NCBI RefSeq assembly: GCF_964033635.1 | Contig: NZ_OZ035533.1 | Coordinates: 496,001 to 560,000, forward strand | Source: Chitinophaga sp. MM2321 | GTDB taxonomy: Bacteria > Bacteroidota > Bacteroidia > Chitinophagales > Chitinophagaceae | Direction: 5' to 3' | DNA length: 64,000 nucleotides | In this document: in pieces, positions 8,782 through 17,605 of the stretch | Layout: each line of letters begins with the position of its first letter | Numbering within the stretch: position 1 is the stretch's first letter | Notes under the pieces: generated by a model | The model's database searches: none | What the model saw: only the letters and a program-made list of their open reading frames with translations | What the model was told of the DNA's origin: nothing | Made by a program: the position numbers and the translations under genes

Positions 8782-10320
8782 TTATTCCCACTCAATAGTA
8801 GCAGGTGGTTTGGAACTTATATCATATACTACCCGGTTGATGCCTTTCACCCTGTTAATAATGTCGTTAGACATTTTGGCCAGGAATTCATAAGGCAGAT
8901 GCGCCCAGTCGGCGGTCATACCGTCAGTAGAAGTCACTGCGCGGAGTGCTACGGTAAATTCATAGGTACGTTCATCGCCCATAACCCCAACGCTTTGCAC
9001 GGGGAGGAGAATGGTACCGGCCTGCCATACTTTGTCGTATAAGCCGGCTTCCCGTAATCCATCTATATAAACCGCATCTGCTTCCTGGAGCATAGTCACT
9101 TTTTCCGGGGTGATAGCGCCGAGTATCCTGATAGCGAGGCCCGGTCCGGGGAAAGGATGACGGCCCAGGAATATTTCGCTGATGCCTATTTCGCGGCCTA
9201 CGCGGCGTACTTCATCTTTAAAGAGGAAACGCAATGGTTCTACCAGTTGCATATTCATCTTCTCCGGTAACCCGCCTACATTATGATGTGATTTTATTGT
9301 AACAGAAGGACCGTTAACAGAAACGGATTCAATTACATCGGGATAGATGGTACCCTGACCCAGGAAAGAAATATCGGTTAACTGTGTGGATTCCTGTTGG
9401 AATACTTCGATAAACAGGCGGCCGATGATCTTGCGTTTCTGTTCAGGATCGGAAACGCCTTCCAGCTCGCTGAAGAACATATCCTTTGCATTCACGCCTT
9501 TCACGTTCAGGCCCATATGTTTATAGGATTCCAGTACGGTGGCATATTCATCTTTACGTAACAGGCCGTTATCAACGAAGATGCAGAAGAGATTTTTGCC
9601 GATAGCTTTATGCACCAGCTCTGCTGCCACGGTAGAGTCTACACCGCCGCTGAGGGCCATTACTACTCTTTTATCGCCTACCAGTGCTTTGATTTTTTCA
9701 ACCGTTTCCTGAACAAATGCTGCCGGTGTCCAGTCCTGGGCGCAACCGCAGATGTGTACCAGGAAGTTACGCATGATCTGCTTGCCTTCGATGGAGTGGG
9801 TTACTTCCGGGTGGAATTGCAAACCAAAGATAGGGTTAGCCGCTACGGTAGTGCTTTTGAAGGCAGCAACCGGGATGTTTTCTGTTGTAGCAATGATATC
9901 AAAGCTTTCCGGAATATGTTTGATGGTATCGGAATGGCTCATCCATACCTGGCTTTTGCCGGAGATATCGTATAATAATTTTTCTTCTTTGTCATTGTGT
10001 TCCATAAAAGCGCGACCGTATTCACGGATATTGCTTTTAGCCACTTCTCCGCCAAAATTTTTGGCCATCATCTGAGCGCCGTAGCAGATGCCCAGTACGG
10101 GTACTTTCGCAGCTATGGCGGCGATGTCTATGTTAGGTGCCTTTTCGTCGTTGACGGAGCAGGGGCTGCCGGATAAAATAACGCCCTTGATAGTTTCGTC
10201 CCAGGCAATGGGCTGAAGACAAGGTTTAATTTCGCAATAAACATTCAGTTCCCGGATGCTGCGTGCAATCAGCTGTGTGTACTGGGAACCGAAATCGAGA
10301 ATAAGTATCTTTTCTGTCAT
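8782..10320 (-). CDS. guaA: GMP synthase (glutamine-hydrolysing)
   Basis: Converts XMP to GMP using glutamine and ATP, the last step of guanine nucleotide synthesis. The class I glutamine amidotransferase domain (about residues 1-190) has the nucleophile motif GICYGAQMM and the HPEVTHS His/Glu. The ATP pyrophosphatase domain has the PP-loop ALSGGVDST, and the C-terminal dimerisation domain ends in PPATIEWE. Start chosen at ATG 10320 ([16 protein letters not shown]), which gives 512 residues. A longer frame to 10419 adds 33 residues not typical of the family and would overlap the divergent gene. A TATCTTTG element lies seven bases before this ATG. Confidence 0.97.
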   Translation of the reverse strand: MTEKILILDFGSQYTQLIARSIRELNVYCEIKPCLQPIAWDETIKGVILSGSPCSVNDEKAPNIDIAAIAAKVPVLGICYGAQMMAKNFGGEVAKSNIREYGRAFMEHNDKEEKLLYDISGKSQVWMSHSDTIKHIPESFDIIATTENIPVAAFKSTTVAANPIFGLQFHPEVTHSIEGKQIMRNFLVHICGCAQDWTPAAFVQETVEKIKALVGDKRVVMALSGGVDSTVAAELVHKAIGKNLFCIFVDNGLLRKDEYATVLESYKHMGLNVKGVNAKDMFFSELEGVSDPEQKRKIIGRLFIEVFQQESTQLTDISFLGQGTIYPDVIESVSVNGPSVTIKSHHNVGGLPEKMNMQLVEPLRFLFKDEVRRVGREIGISEIFLGRHPFPGPGLAIRILGAITPEKVTMLQEADAVYIDGLREAGLYDKVWQAGTILLPVQSVGVMGDERTYEFTVALRAVTSTDGMTADWAHLPYEFLAKMSNDIINRVKGINRVVYDISSKPPATIEWE

Positions 10321-10327
10321 GGTGGTG

Positions 10328-10335
10328 CAAAGATA
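10328..10335 (-). promoter_or_regulatory. -7 promoter element TATCTTTG of guaA
   Basis: An exact TAnnTTTG match on the minus strand, only seven bases from the guaA ATG. The predicted transcript would have a leader of zero to three bases. It supports the start at 10320 and argues against any upstream start. Confidence 0.5.
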
Positions 10336-10413
10336 AAGTCCTTCCGTCAAATTCGGATTCTGAAATTCGAAAATTGAAAATCTAATCGTATCTTTCTTAT
10401 ACAATCTAAACTT

Positions 10414-11148
10414 ATGCAAACCAGAAAATTCCTATGTAGTGCTGCGTTGGCAGTGGCCACCATTTGTTTTTTTGACGCCTGCAATGTAATCGGCCAAAAT
10501 CGTATTAAAGGGAGTGGTAATGTTATTACCGAAGAAAGATCAATACCACCGTTTCATCAGCTGAAAGTAGAAGGGAGCATGGATGTATACCTGTCGCAGG
10601 GGCCTGCAAAGGCCGCCGTTATTGAGGCAGAAGATAATATCATTCCGGTGATTGAGATCCTGATGGAAGGTGACCAGCTGAAAGTACGTTACAAAAGAAA
10701 CACCTCTGTTTCTACCCATAAAGATGTAAAAGTATATTTAACCACGCCGGAAGTGGATGAACTGAGCCTGTCCGGCTCCGGTGATCTGAAGATGAACGGT
10801 AAATTTAATGCGAAGCAGGATATAAAGCTCAGCTTATCCGGTTCTGGTAATATAGAAGGTAGTATCAATGCTCCTGCGGTGAAAGCGGCTATTTCCGGCT
10901 CCGGTAATATGGACCTGAAAGGAGAAACGAAAGATGTTAGTCTTTCTATTGCCGGCAGCGGTAATTTTGATGGTGATGACCTGCTGGCGGAAAATGTAGC
11001 CGTGAGTATTGCCGGTAGCGGTGATGCCAGCGTACATGCCAGTGTAAAGCTGGATGCTAAGATTGCCGGCTCCGGTGATGTTAAATATAAGGGTAATCCG
11101 CAGATATCCAGTTCAGTGGCGGGTTCCGGTTCTGTTAAAAAAGATTAA
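10414..11148 (+). CDS. DUF2807 / head GIN domain protein
   Basis: A 244-residue exported protein with an N-terminal hydrophobic leader and a possible lipobox (CFFDACNV). After the leader comes the usual entry motif [12 protein letters not shown]. The body is a right-handed beta-helix-like array in which SGSG or AGSG turns recur about every 20 residues ([54 protein letters not shown]). This is the putative auto-transporter adhesin-like GIN fold common in Bacteroidota. Function is unknown. It is divergent from guaA with a 93-bp shared promoter region. Confidence 0.88.
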   Translation: MQTRKFLCSAALAVATICFFDACNVIGQNRIKGSGNVITEERSIPPFHQLKVEGSMDVYLSQGPAKAAVIEAEDNIIPVIEILMEGDQLKVRYKRNTSVSTHKDVKVYLTTPEVDELSLSGSGDLKMNGKFNAKQDIKLSLSGSGNIEGSINAPAVKAAISGSGNMDLKGETKDVSLSIAGSGNFDGDDLLAENVAVSIAGSGDASVHASVKLDAKIAGSGDVKYKGNPQISSSVAGSGSVKKD

Positions 11149-11242
11149 CCAGAATATTTACAAATTTTTAACACTTTTTTTATCACATAAAGGCCACTTT
11201 ATCTGTTAATAGATTGGTTTTTAAAAACACAAGTCCTTTTGA

Positions 11243-11287
11243 CCAGATACTGCCACAGCACACAAAGCCGGCTGAGGCAGTATCTGG
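11243..11287. other. Strong hairpin in the darA upstream region
   Basis: Perfect 12-bp arms CCAGATACTGCC (11243-11254) and GGCAGTATCTGG (11276-11287). After one A-A mismatch come four more pairs CAGC/GCTG enclosing an 11-base loop. It lies about 95 bp past the DUF2807 stop and about 140 bp before darA. With no T-run it could be a terminator for the upstream gene, a leader structure of the pigment operon, or a small RNA. Confidence 0.6.
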
Positions 11288-11424
11288 CTGGGGCACAAAT
11301 TTTTATCCCTCCTGATTTTCTTCTCTTCTCCCCACTACCCATGTCAAATTATCATTAAATGACATGAATGATTCTTCTTTTTTTGTATGTTTACGGTTTG
11401 AATTGTTGAACTCCTATTCCTTTT

Positions 11425-12345
11425 ATGAACGAAAGACGGAAGATCCTGGTTGTATATTTTACGCAAACCGGGCAACTGAAAAGGATTATTGATCATGTGC
11501 TGGCTCCCCTGGAGGGCAAGGTTGATATAACATTCGAGCAGCTGGTACCGGTAACGCCATTTCCTTTCCCATGGGGAAAGCAGCAGTTTTACGATACAAT
11601 GCCGGAAACGGTACAGGGTACCCCGCGCGGTATTCAGCCCCTGAAAGTGGATGTGAACACCCCTTTCGACCTGGTTATCCTGGCTTATCAGCCCTGGTTT
11701 TTATCTCCTTCACAACCAACAGCCGCTTTTCTGCAAAGTGAAGCAGCTGCGCGTTTATTGAAAGATAAGCCGGTACTGACCTTATTGGGCAGCCGTAATA
11801 TGTGGCTCAATGCACAGGAAAAAGTAAAAGGGTACCTGGAGAAAGCCGGCGCTAAACTGGTAGGTAATATTGTGTTGGTAGATAAATCGCCCAACCTGGT
11901 TTCACTGATCACCATTCTGCGCTGGGCATTCAAGGGAAAGAAGGAAGCCACTAGGTTTCTGCCACAGGCGGGTGTACAGGAAAATGAAATTGTAACAGCC
12001 GCCCGTTTTGCCGCACCCATAGAAAAGGCGCTGGCAGAAAAGCAATGGAATGAGCTGCAACCGCAGTTGCTTTCCCTGAATGCAGTGGAACTTATTCCTA
12101 ACCTGGTTGTACTGGAAGGGAATGGCATCAGCGCATTCCGTTTCTGGGCTAAATTCATCAGCGCCAAAGGCGGACCAGGCGCACCTGCCCGTCAGGGCCG
12201 CGTGTTTATGTACAGGGGCCTGCTATTGGTAGGGATTTTTGTTTTGACACCCATTACGCTTATATCTTCTCTCATAAAACTAAACCTGAAAAAAAATCAG
12301 CTACAGCGTGAAGTGGAATACTATAAGGGGATAACCTTGCGTTGA
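11425..12345 (+). CDS. darA: Dialkylresorcinol-forming enzyme DarA, C-terminally membrane anchored
   Basis: A 306-residue protein matching DarA of flexirubin-type clusters. It opens with a flavodoxin-like strand and phosphate loop (ILVVYFTQTGQLKRI) and continues with DLVILAYQPWFLSPS and VLTLLGSRNMW, typical of flavin-dependent folds. DarA acts with the ketosynthase DarB: DarB condenses two fatty-acyl-derived units and DarA is thought to oxidise the ring to the dialkylresorcinol. A hydrophobic helix near residues 264-284 (MYRGLLLVGIFVLTPITLI) is followed by basic residues, suggesting an inner-membrane anchor. First gene of the pigment block, with darB 99 bp downstream. Confidence 0.85.
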   Translation: MNERRKILVVYFTQTGQLKRIIDHVLAPLEGKVDITFEQLVPVTPFPFPWGKQQFYDTMPETVQGTPRGIQPLKVDVNTPFDLVILAYQPWFLSPSQPTAAFLQSEAAARLLKDKPVLTLLGSRNMWLNAQEKVKGYLEKAGAKLVGNIVLVDKSPNLVSLITILRWAFKGKKEATRFLPQAGVQENEIVTAARFAAPIEKALAEKQWNELQPQLLSLNAVELIPNLVVLEGNGISAFRFWAKFISAKGGPGAPARQGRVFMYRGLLLVGIFVLTPITLISSLIKLNLKKNQLQREVEYYKGITLR

Positions 12346-12444
12346 ACCTATTAATTCCGGCAATAGTAGGTAGCTTTGCAGGAATTACAAATACCGGTCT
12401 TCCGGTGGCGTGATAATTGTAAATATTAGACGAATTATTCTCAA

Positions 12445-13581
12445 ATGAACGAAGTTTATATTACCAGGCTGTCTAAATTTTTACCCAACAAGCCTGTTGA
12501 AAATGATGAAATGGAGAGCATCCTCGGAATGGTAGATGGAAAAGCTTCCCGTGCGAGGTTAAAGATCCTGGGCAATAACAAGATCACAACGCGTTATTAC
12601 TCTTTAGATAAAGAAGGGAAATCCACGCACTCCAATGCAGAGATGACTGCAACAGCCGTGAGGGAATTGTTTGACGAGAAATTTCCTATCAGCAAATTAC
12701 AATTACTGGCTTGCGGCACTACTTCTCCGGATCAGTTGTTGCCTAACCATGCTGCTATGGTACATGGCATCCTGAAATGCCAGCCTGTAGAGCTTATTGC
12801 GGCTACGGGCGCTTGTGCAGCAGGTATGCAGGCTTTTAAATATGCGTGGATGTCTATCCGTTGTGGTAACACAACCAACGCCGTGAGTACCGGTTCAGAG
12901 AAATTCTCTGCCTGGATGCTCGCACAAAAATTTCAACCGGAAGCAGAGAACCTGAAAAGTCTGGATGAAAATCCGATCATCGCTTTTGAAAAAGATTTTC
13001 TCCGTTGGATGCTATCTGATGGCGCCAGTGCTGCACTATTCCAGGATAAACCCAATGAAGACGGCTTATCGCTGCGTGTAGACTGGGTAGAGATTTTATC
13101 TTATGCCAATGAGCTGGACACCTGTATGTATGCAGGCGCTATCAAACAACCCGATGGCAGCACCATTGGCTGGATTGATATGACGCCGGAAGAATGGGCA
13201 CAGCATAGTGTATTTTCTTTCAAACAGGATACCCGCCTCCTGGGTAAAAATATAGTTCCCTCCGGCGCACAAATGTGGAAAGAACTGGTGGAACGCCACC
13301 AGGTAAACCTGGACGAAATAGATTTTTTCCTGCCACATCTGTCATCTGAATTTTTCCGCTTGAAGATAGACGAAGAAATTACCCGGTTGGGCGTACCTAT
13401 TCCTTTGGAAAAATGGTTCACCAATCTGGCAAGTGTAGGCAACGTAGGCACGGCGTCGCCTTACCTGATGCTGGAAGAGCTGATGAACAGCGGCCGCTTT
13501 AAGAAAGGACAGAAAGTTATTATGATGGTTCCGGAGAGCGCGCGTTTTTCTTATGCATATGCACAAATCACGGTAGTATAA
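12445..13581 (+). CDS. darB: Beta-ketoacyl-ACP synthase III-type dialkylresorcinol synthase DarB
   Basis: A 378-residue thiolase-fold ketosynthase of the FabH-like DarB family. The active Cys is in ATGACAAGMQAF (Cys 124). A His is in FFLPHLSSEF, and an Asn in NLASVGNVGTASP completes the Cys-His-Asn triad. DarB condenses a beta-ketoacyl with an enoyl/acyl thioester to give the cyclohexanedione precursor of dialkylresorcinols. It follows darA and is followed 29 bp later by a small conserved-looking gene. Its position in the flexirubin-type cluster makes the assignment firm, while acyl-chain preferences are not readable. Confidence 0.88.
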   Translation: MNEVYITRLSKFLPNKPVENDEMESILGMVDGKASRARLKILGNNKITTRYYSLDKEGKSTHSNAEMTATAVRELFDEKFPISKLQLLACGTTSPDQLLPNHAAMVHGILKCQPVELIAATGACAAGMQAFKYAWMSIRCGNTTNAVSTGSEKFSAWMLAQKFQPEAENLKSLDENPIIAFEKDFLRWMLSDGASAALFQDKPNEDGLSLRVDWVEILSYANELDTCMYAGAIKQPDGSTIGWIDMTPEEWAQHSVFSFKQDTRLLGKNIVPSGAQMWKELVERHQVNLDEIDFFLPHLSSEFFRLKIDEEITRLGVPIPLEKWFTNLASVGNVGTASPYLMLEELMNSGRFKKGQKVIMMVPESARFSYAYAQITVV

Positions 13582-13610
13582 CTATCCGTTAACTTCTAAA
13601 AACTGCTGCT

Positions 13611-14009
13611 ATGAAACAAGATGAAGTACCCCAGGATGGAGATAACCTGCACGAAGGTACGTTCAGGCAGATTATGTATGCGGTGGATAATTCCGGCAAT
13701 TATGTGCAGGTGCAAAGTGCAGGATGGGAACCGGAAAATATTGCCCTGGGACAAGCCTGGGAAGAAGTAAATGAAAAAGTGAAAACAGCCCGCGCCCGTG
13801 TGGAAGCGGGAGAGATAAGCCCTGTAGCCTATTATATGGAAAAAAACCTGATGGACCTGCCACTGCTGGCAAGTTATGTAGGCAAATTCCAATGGCAGGT
13901 AAAACGGCATATGAAGCCGGGTGTATTTAAACGCCTGAATGAAAAAATGCTGCAACGTTATGCGGAGGCATTCAAGATCAGCATAGACAACTTACTGCAT
14001 ATAAAATAG
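13611..14009 (+). CDS. Small protein of the flexirubin-type cluster (unknown)
   Basis: A 132-residue soluble protein with no signal peptide. I do not recognise a named domain. The first half is acidic (MKQDEVPQDGDNLHEGTF, then a YVQVQSAGWEPENIALGQAW stretch). The second half (LPLLASYVGKFQWQVKRHMK, then FKRLNEKMLQRYAEAFKISI and DNLLHIK) has the spacing of a Cro/C1-type helix-turn-helix, in which helices are followed by a 'YAEAFKIS-LL' closing segment. It lies between darB (29 bp) and the BtrH-like gene (41 bp), same strand. It could be a small regulator or a scaffold of the pathway. Confidence 0.7.
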   Translation: MKQDEVPQDGDNLHEGTFRQIMYAVDNSGNYVQVQSAGWEPENIALGQAWEEVNEKVKTARARVEAGEISPVAYYMEKNLMDLPLLASYVGKFQWQVKRHMKPGVFKRLNEKMLQRYAEAFKISIDNLLHIK

Positions 14010-14050
14010 ACCCACGAAGGCGCCTTTGCGGGCAGCTACTATAAAATATT

Positions 14051-15055
14051 ATGAGCGATCATCAATTCCATCACACGCAAACTGCACATTGTGAGAGTGG
14101 CGTCATCTCAAATCTGCTGGGGCACTACGGTTTGCAGATCAGTGAACCAATGGCTTTCGGTATTGGTGCGGGTATTTTCTTTGCACATCTTCCTTTTGTG
14201 AAGGTGAATGGCGTACCAGGTACCACCTACAGGATATGGCCGGGCGCTATATTCCAGCGGGTATGCAAGCGTCTCGGTGTGAAAATGGAATCAGCAAAAT
14301 TTTCTTCTCCCGAAAAAGGAATGGCAGCACTGGACCAGGTAATTGCAGCAGGTACGCCTGTAGGATTACTTTCCAGTGTTTATTACCTGCCCTATTTTCC
14401 TCCTTCCTATCGTTTTCACTTTAATGCCCACAACCTGGTCGTTTATGGAAAGCGGGATGGTCAGTACCTGGTAAGCGATCCGGTGATGGATGTGGTAACG
14501 GAAATAGACCCCGAAAGTCTGGCGCAGGCGCGTTTTGCGAAAGGGTTTCCGGCTCCCAAAGGGAAAATGTATTATCCCGTGCATGTACCGGACAAAGTTT
14601 CGCTGCACCGGCCCATCAAAGAGGGGATTCAGCAGGCATGTCATTATATGCTGAAAGTACCTTTCCCTATGTTTGGGGTAAGCGGTATCCGTTATTTATC
14701 CAACAGGGTGAAGAACTACCCGGAAAAAGTAGGCGAACGTAAATCCGCATTATATCTCGGTAATATTATCCGCATGCAGGAAGAGATAGGCACCGGTGGC
14801 GCAGGCTTCCGGTTTGTGTATGCCGCCTTTTTACAGGAAGCTGCTGCAGTATTGCAAAAAGACGAACTGAGCAAACTGGCTGGTGATCTCACAAAAACCG
14901 GCGATCTGTGGCGCAACTTTGCTTTCGCAGCAGGCCGCGTTTGTAAAAGCAGGTCAGCAGATAATATATCTTACAAAGAACTCAGTGAAATGCTGCTGGA
15001 ATGCGCGGCTTCGGAAGAAGCATTTTTCCGCAAACTGGCACTGACAAAAATTTAA
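14051..15055 (+). CDS. BtrH N-terminal / DUF4872 domain protein (putative acyltransferase)
   Basis: A 334-residue protein with the BtrH N-terminal fold, a papain-like (C39-related) acyltransferase domain. A conserved Cys is in QTAHCESGVISNLL near residue 14, and His in RFHFNAHNLVVYG followed by Asp in LVSDPVMD are consistent with a Cys-His-Asp catalytic site. The C-terminal part (about residues 190-334) is DUF4872-like. BtrH in butirosin biosynthesis transfers an acyl group from an ACP to an acceptor. Here, beside dar genes, an ACP and ketosynthases, a role in attaching an acyl (perhaps aryl polyene) group to the dialkylresorcinol is an inference. It is followed at once by an 88-bp palindrome. 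Confidence 0.8.
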   Translation: MSDHQFHHTQTAHCESGVISNLLGHYGLQISEPMAFGIGAGIFFAHLPFVKVNGVPGTTYRIWPGAIFQRVCKRLGVKMESAKFSSPEKGMAALDQVIAAGTPVGLLSSVYYLPYFPPSYRFHFNAHNLVVYGKRDGQYLVSDPVMDVVTEIDPESLAQARFAKGFPAPKGKMYYPVHVPDKVSLHRPIKEGIQQACHYMLKVPFPMFGVSGIRYLSNRVKNYPEKVGERKSALYLGNIIRMQEEIGTGGAGFRFVYAAFLQEAAAVLQKDELSKLAGDLTKTGDLWRNFAFAAGRVCKSRSADNISYKELSEMLLECAASEEAFFRKLALTKI

Positions 15056-15056
15056 G

Positions 15057-15144
15057 CATTTTATGATGTAGAGATGTAGTTATTTAGTTACAGATAAGTA
15101 TTTTCATCGGTAACCAAATAACTACATCTCTACATCATAAAATG
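15057..15144. repeat. 88-bp near-perfect palindrome between the BtrH-like and ABC genes
   Basis: The outer arms are a perfect 29-bp inverted repeat (15057-15085 with 15116-15144, beginning CATTTTATGATGTAGAGATG). Inside, GTTAC-a-GAT pairs with ATC-g-GTAAC, leaving a loop of about ten bases. It starts two bases after the BtrH-like stop and ends 13 bases before the next start. Similar in size and placement to 8681-8769 but unrelated in sequence. Confidence 0.85.
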
Positions 15145-15157
15145 ACAAAATATTATT

Positions 15158-15904
15158 ATGGCCAGCATATCTGTGAACGAATTGTATAAGACCTACAGGG
15201 GATCCGAAGCGCCTACTTTAAAGGGGCTGTCATTCGTATTTTCTGAAGGTAAGATTGCCGGCTTGCTGGGGCCTAACGGTGCAGGTAAAACAACGACCAT
15301 CTCTATTTTGTGCGGACTGGTAAAGTCAGACAGCGGGGAAGTGAGGATTCACAACCAGTTGCAGGATGCTGCGCACCGGGAAGATATCAAGCAGATGATC
15401 GGTATTGTGCCGCAGCAGATAGCATTGTATCCGCAGTTATCGGCAGTGGAAAACCTTACCTACTTTGGTAACCTGTATGGCTTCAGGGGCAAAGCATTGC
15501 AACAGAAGATCATGCGTTACCTGGAGTTATTTGGCCTGGAAAAGAGTGCACATAAAGAGATCTATAAATATTCCGGGGGGATGAAAAGACGCGCCAACAT
15601 TATTGCCGGGATCCTGCATGACCCCAGGTTATTAATACTGGATGAACCTACTGCCGGTGTGGATGTACAGTCACGCAGTATGATCCTCCAGTTCCTGCGC
15701 GACTATAACCGCCAGGGCGCCAGTATCCTGTATACCTCTCACCTTCTGGAAGAGGCGCAGTCCATCTGCGAAGAGGTGGTGATTATGGACGAAGGACAAA
15801 TGATTGTGCAGGGACAGCCGCTGGAACTGATCCGGCAACACCCCGACTGCCGCAACCTGGAGGATGTTTTTTTACATTTTACAGGGCATGCGTTAAGAGA
15901 TTAG
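15158..15904 (+). CDS. ABC transporter ATP-binding protein
   Basis: A 248-residue ABC ATPase of the DrrA/CcmA-like branch. Walker A GPNGAGKTTT is near residues 38-47, the Q-loop is in IVPQQIALYPQ, the signature is YSGGMKRRANI, Walker B is LLILDEPTAGVD and the switch His is in YTSHLLEEAQ. It lies 45 bp before its permease. In flexirubin-type clusters this pair is presumed to export the pigment or its precursor toward the outer membrane. The long palindrome just upstream may uncouple it from the darAB-BtrH transcript. Confidence 0.92.
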   Translation: MASISVNELYKTYRGSEAPTLKGLSFVFSEGKIAGLLGPNGAGKTTTISILCGLVKSDSGEVRIHNQLQDAAHREDIKQMIGIVPQQIALYPQLSAVENLTYFGNLYGFRGKALQQKIMRYLELFGLEKSAHKEIYKYSGGMKRRANIIAGILHDPRLLILDEPTAGVDVQSRSMILQFLRDYNRQGASILYTSHLLEEAQSICEEVVIMDEGQMIVQGQPLELIRQHPDCRNLEDVFLHFTGHALRD

Positions 15905-15949
15905 CTGATTAATAACACATAAAATACTAAAAGCGAACTGCCAACAGCT

Positions 15950-17242
15950 ATGCTAAGATTATTGGCTACCATAAGAAAAGAATGGCAACTGCTGTTACGT
16001 GACAAGATGGGATTAATCCTGCTGTTTGTGATGCCCGTGGTATTAATTACCGTGATGGCATTGATCCAGGATGCGCCCTTTAAAGATTACCAGGAAATCA
16101 GGTTTGATATTTTAACGGTAGATAATGACCATGGACGACTGGGCCGCCATATCAAAGAAGGGTTGGAGACAGGTGGACAATTTAATATCATTGACTCGCT
16201 GGATGGTAAGCCGGTAACTGCAGAGAAGGCGAAGCAGCTGGTAAATGAAGGCAGGTACAAGATCAGTATCATTGTGCCGGCAGGCGCTACCGCAGCGATT
16301 GTGAGCAATGCCAACCGGATTGTGAATGATATTACGCACCGGATGGGGATGACGGTTTCCCTGCCTGTGAAAAAGAACAATGATTCGCTGAATGTGATCA
16401 TCTATTTTGATCCGGCGGCAAAAAAAGCATTTAAAGGCGCCATACACCAGGCGCTGGATAACTTCCTGACGCAGGTGGAAACGGATATGTTGCTGGACAG
16501 GATCCGGCAGCAGTTGCGTAACAAGGATGTACCGGAAGCCAGTACAGATACGCTGGCTATCCGCCTGCAGGCGGTGGGGTTGAAAGAACATAGTACCGGC
16601 ACCGGGAAGCAACTGGATGTGATTTCCAACTCTGTGCAGCATAATGTGCCCGCGTGGAGCATTTTTGCCATGTTCTTTATTGTGATCCCGATAGCAGGTA
16701 ATATGATCCGTGAAAGGGAAGATGGCAGTTTGTTGCGGATGAAGCTGATACCGGGGTCTTACCTGGCTATCCTGGCCGGTAAGATGCTGTTTTTTGTAGG
16801 GATCTGTATCTTACAGTTTTACCTGATGATGCTGGTGGGGATATATGTAATGCCTTGGATGGACTTGCCGCAGCTGGTGATGGGACATCACCAGGGCGCC
16901 ACTTTGCTGGTAGCAGCAGGTATAGGGCTGGCGGCCACGGCATATGGGATACTTATCGGCACAGTTTTCAAGACCCCCAACCAGGCATTGAATTTCGGCG
17001 CTATTTCCATTGTTATCCTGTCGGCCATCGGCGGTATCTGGATTCCGCTGGAAGTGATGCCGGCCAATATGCAGGCCGTAGGACATTTATCCCCACTCAG
17101 CTGGGGACTGGATGCCATCAATGATATTTATTTACGAAACGGCGCCATTGGTTATGTGTGGAAGAACGTGTTACGGTTGGTCCTTACAGGGCTGGCCATG
17201 CTGGCTATAGCAGGGTGGGTCGAAAAAAGAAGAATGAACTGA
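15950..17242 (+). CDS. ABC transporter permease (ABC-2 type)
   Basis: A 430-residue ABC-2 permease. One N-terminal membrane helix (GLILLFVMPVVLITVMALI, about residues 21-39) is followed by a large soluble loop (about 45-225) and five C-terminal helices (from WSIFAMFFIVIPIAGNM to LRLVLTGLAMLAIAGWV). This arrangement matches drug- and lipid-exporting ABC-2 permeases. It pairs with the ATPase encoded 45 bp upstream. Pigment or lipid export is inferred from the context. Confidence 0.88.
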   Translation: MLRLLATIRKEWQLLLRDKMGLILLFVMPVVLITVMALIQDAPFKDYQEIRFDILTVDNDHGRLGRHIKEGLETGGQFNIIDSLDGKPVTAEKAKQLVNEGRYKISIIVPAGATAAIVSNANRIVNDITHRMGMTVSLPVKKNNDSLNVIIYFDPAAKKAFKGAIHQALDNFLTQVETDMLLDRIRQQLRNKDVPEASTDTLAIRLQAVGLKEHSTGTGKQLDVISNSVQHNVPAWSIFAMFFIVIPIAGNMIREREDGSLLRMKLIPGSYLAILAGKMLFFVGICILQFYLMMLVGIYVMPWMDLPQLVMGHHQGATLLVAAGIGLAATAYGILIGTVFKTPNQALNFGAISIVILSAIGGIWIPLEVMPANMQAVGHLSPLSWGLDAINDIYLRNGAIGYVWKNVLRLVLTGLAMLAIAGWVEKRRMN

Positions 17243-17334
17243 TAAATGTTTTCAAAACAATAGTAAAGCTGTATTTTTACTCCCCACAAGGGCGTTCGCC
17301 TGCTGTGAGCAACAGGTGATAAACCTACAACATT

Positions 17335-17592
17335 ATGGAAGAATTAAAAAAGAAACTGAAAGTGCAGATCATCGAGGCTTTGAATCTGCAGGATACCAAA
17401 CCGGAAGACATCGACGACAATGCGCCGTTATTTGGGGAAGGACTGGGACTCGATAGCATAGATTCACTGGAATTGATGGTACTGCTGGAAAGACAGTATC
17501 AGATTAAAGTAGAAGATCCGCGGGAAGGTCGTAAGATCCTTCAGAGTGTTGAGTCTATGGCAGCCTATATCCAATCCAAACAACCGGCATAA
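17335..17592 (+). CDS. Acyl carrier protein of the pigment cluster
   Basis: An 85-residue carrier protein. The phosphopantetheine attachment Ser lies in GLGLDSIDSLELM (near residue 41). The sequence is acidic, with the four-helix pattern of ACPs. It is placed 13 bp before a ketosynthase, so it probably carries the growing chain for the ketosynthase pair that follows. The canonical fatty-acid ACP gene is not in this window, which supports a pathway-dedicated role. Confidence 0.93.
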   Translation: MEELKKKLKVQIIEALNLQDTKPEDIDDNAPLFGEGLGLDSIDSLELMVLLERQYQIKVEDPREGRKILQSVESMAAYIQSKQPA

Positions 17593-17605
17593 GTAAATAG
17601 GTTGC

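Noticed and set aside
10321..10419. An upstream in-frame start for guaA giving 33 extra residues
   Set aside because: The added segment is unlike the family's N-terminus, would overlap the divergent gene start, and a promoter element lies between the two starts.
10750..11140. DNA tandem repeat in the DUF2807 gene
   Set aside because: The SGSG/AGSG periodicity is at the protein level, typical of the beta-helix fold; the DNA units have diverged and are not a separate repeat.
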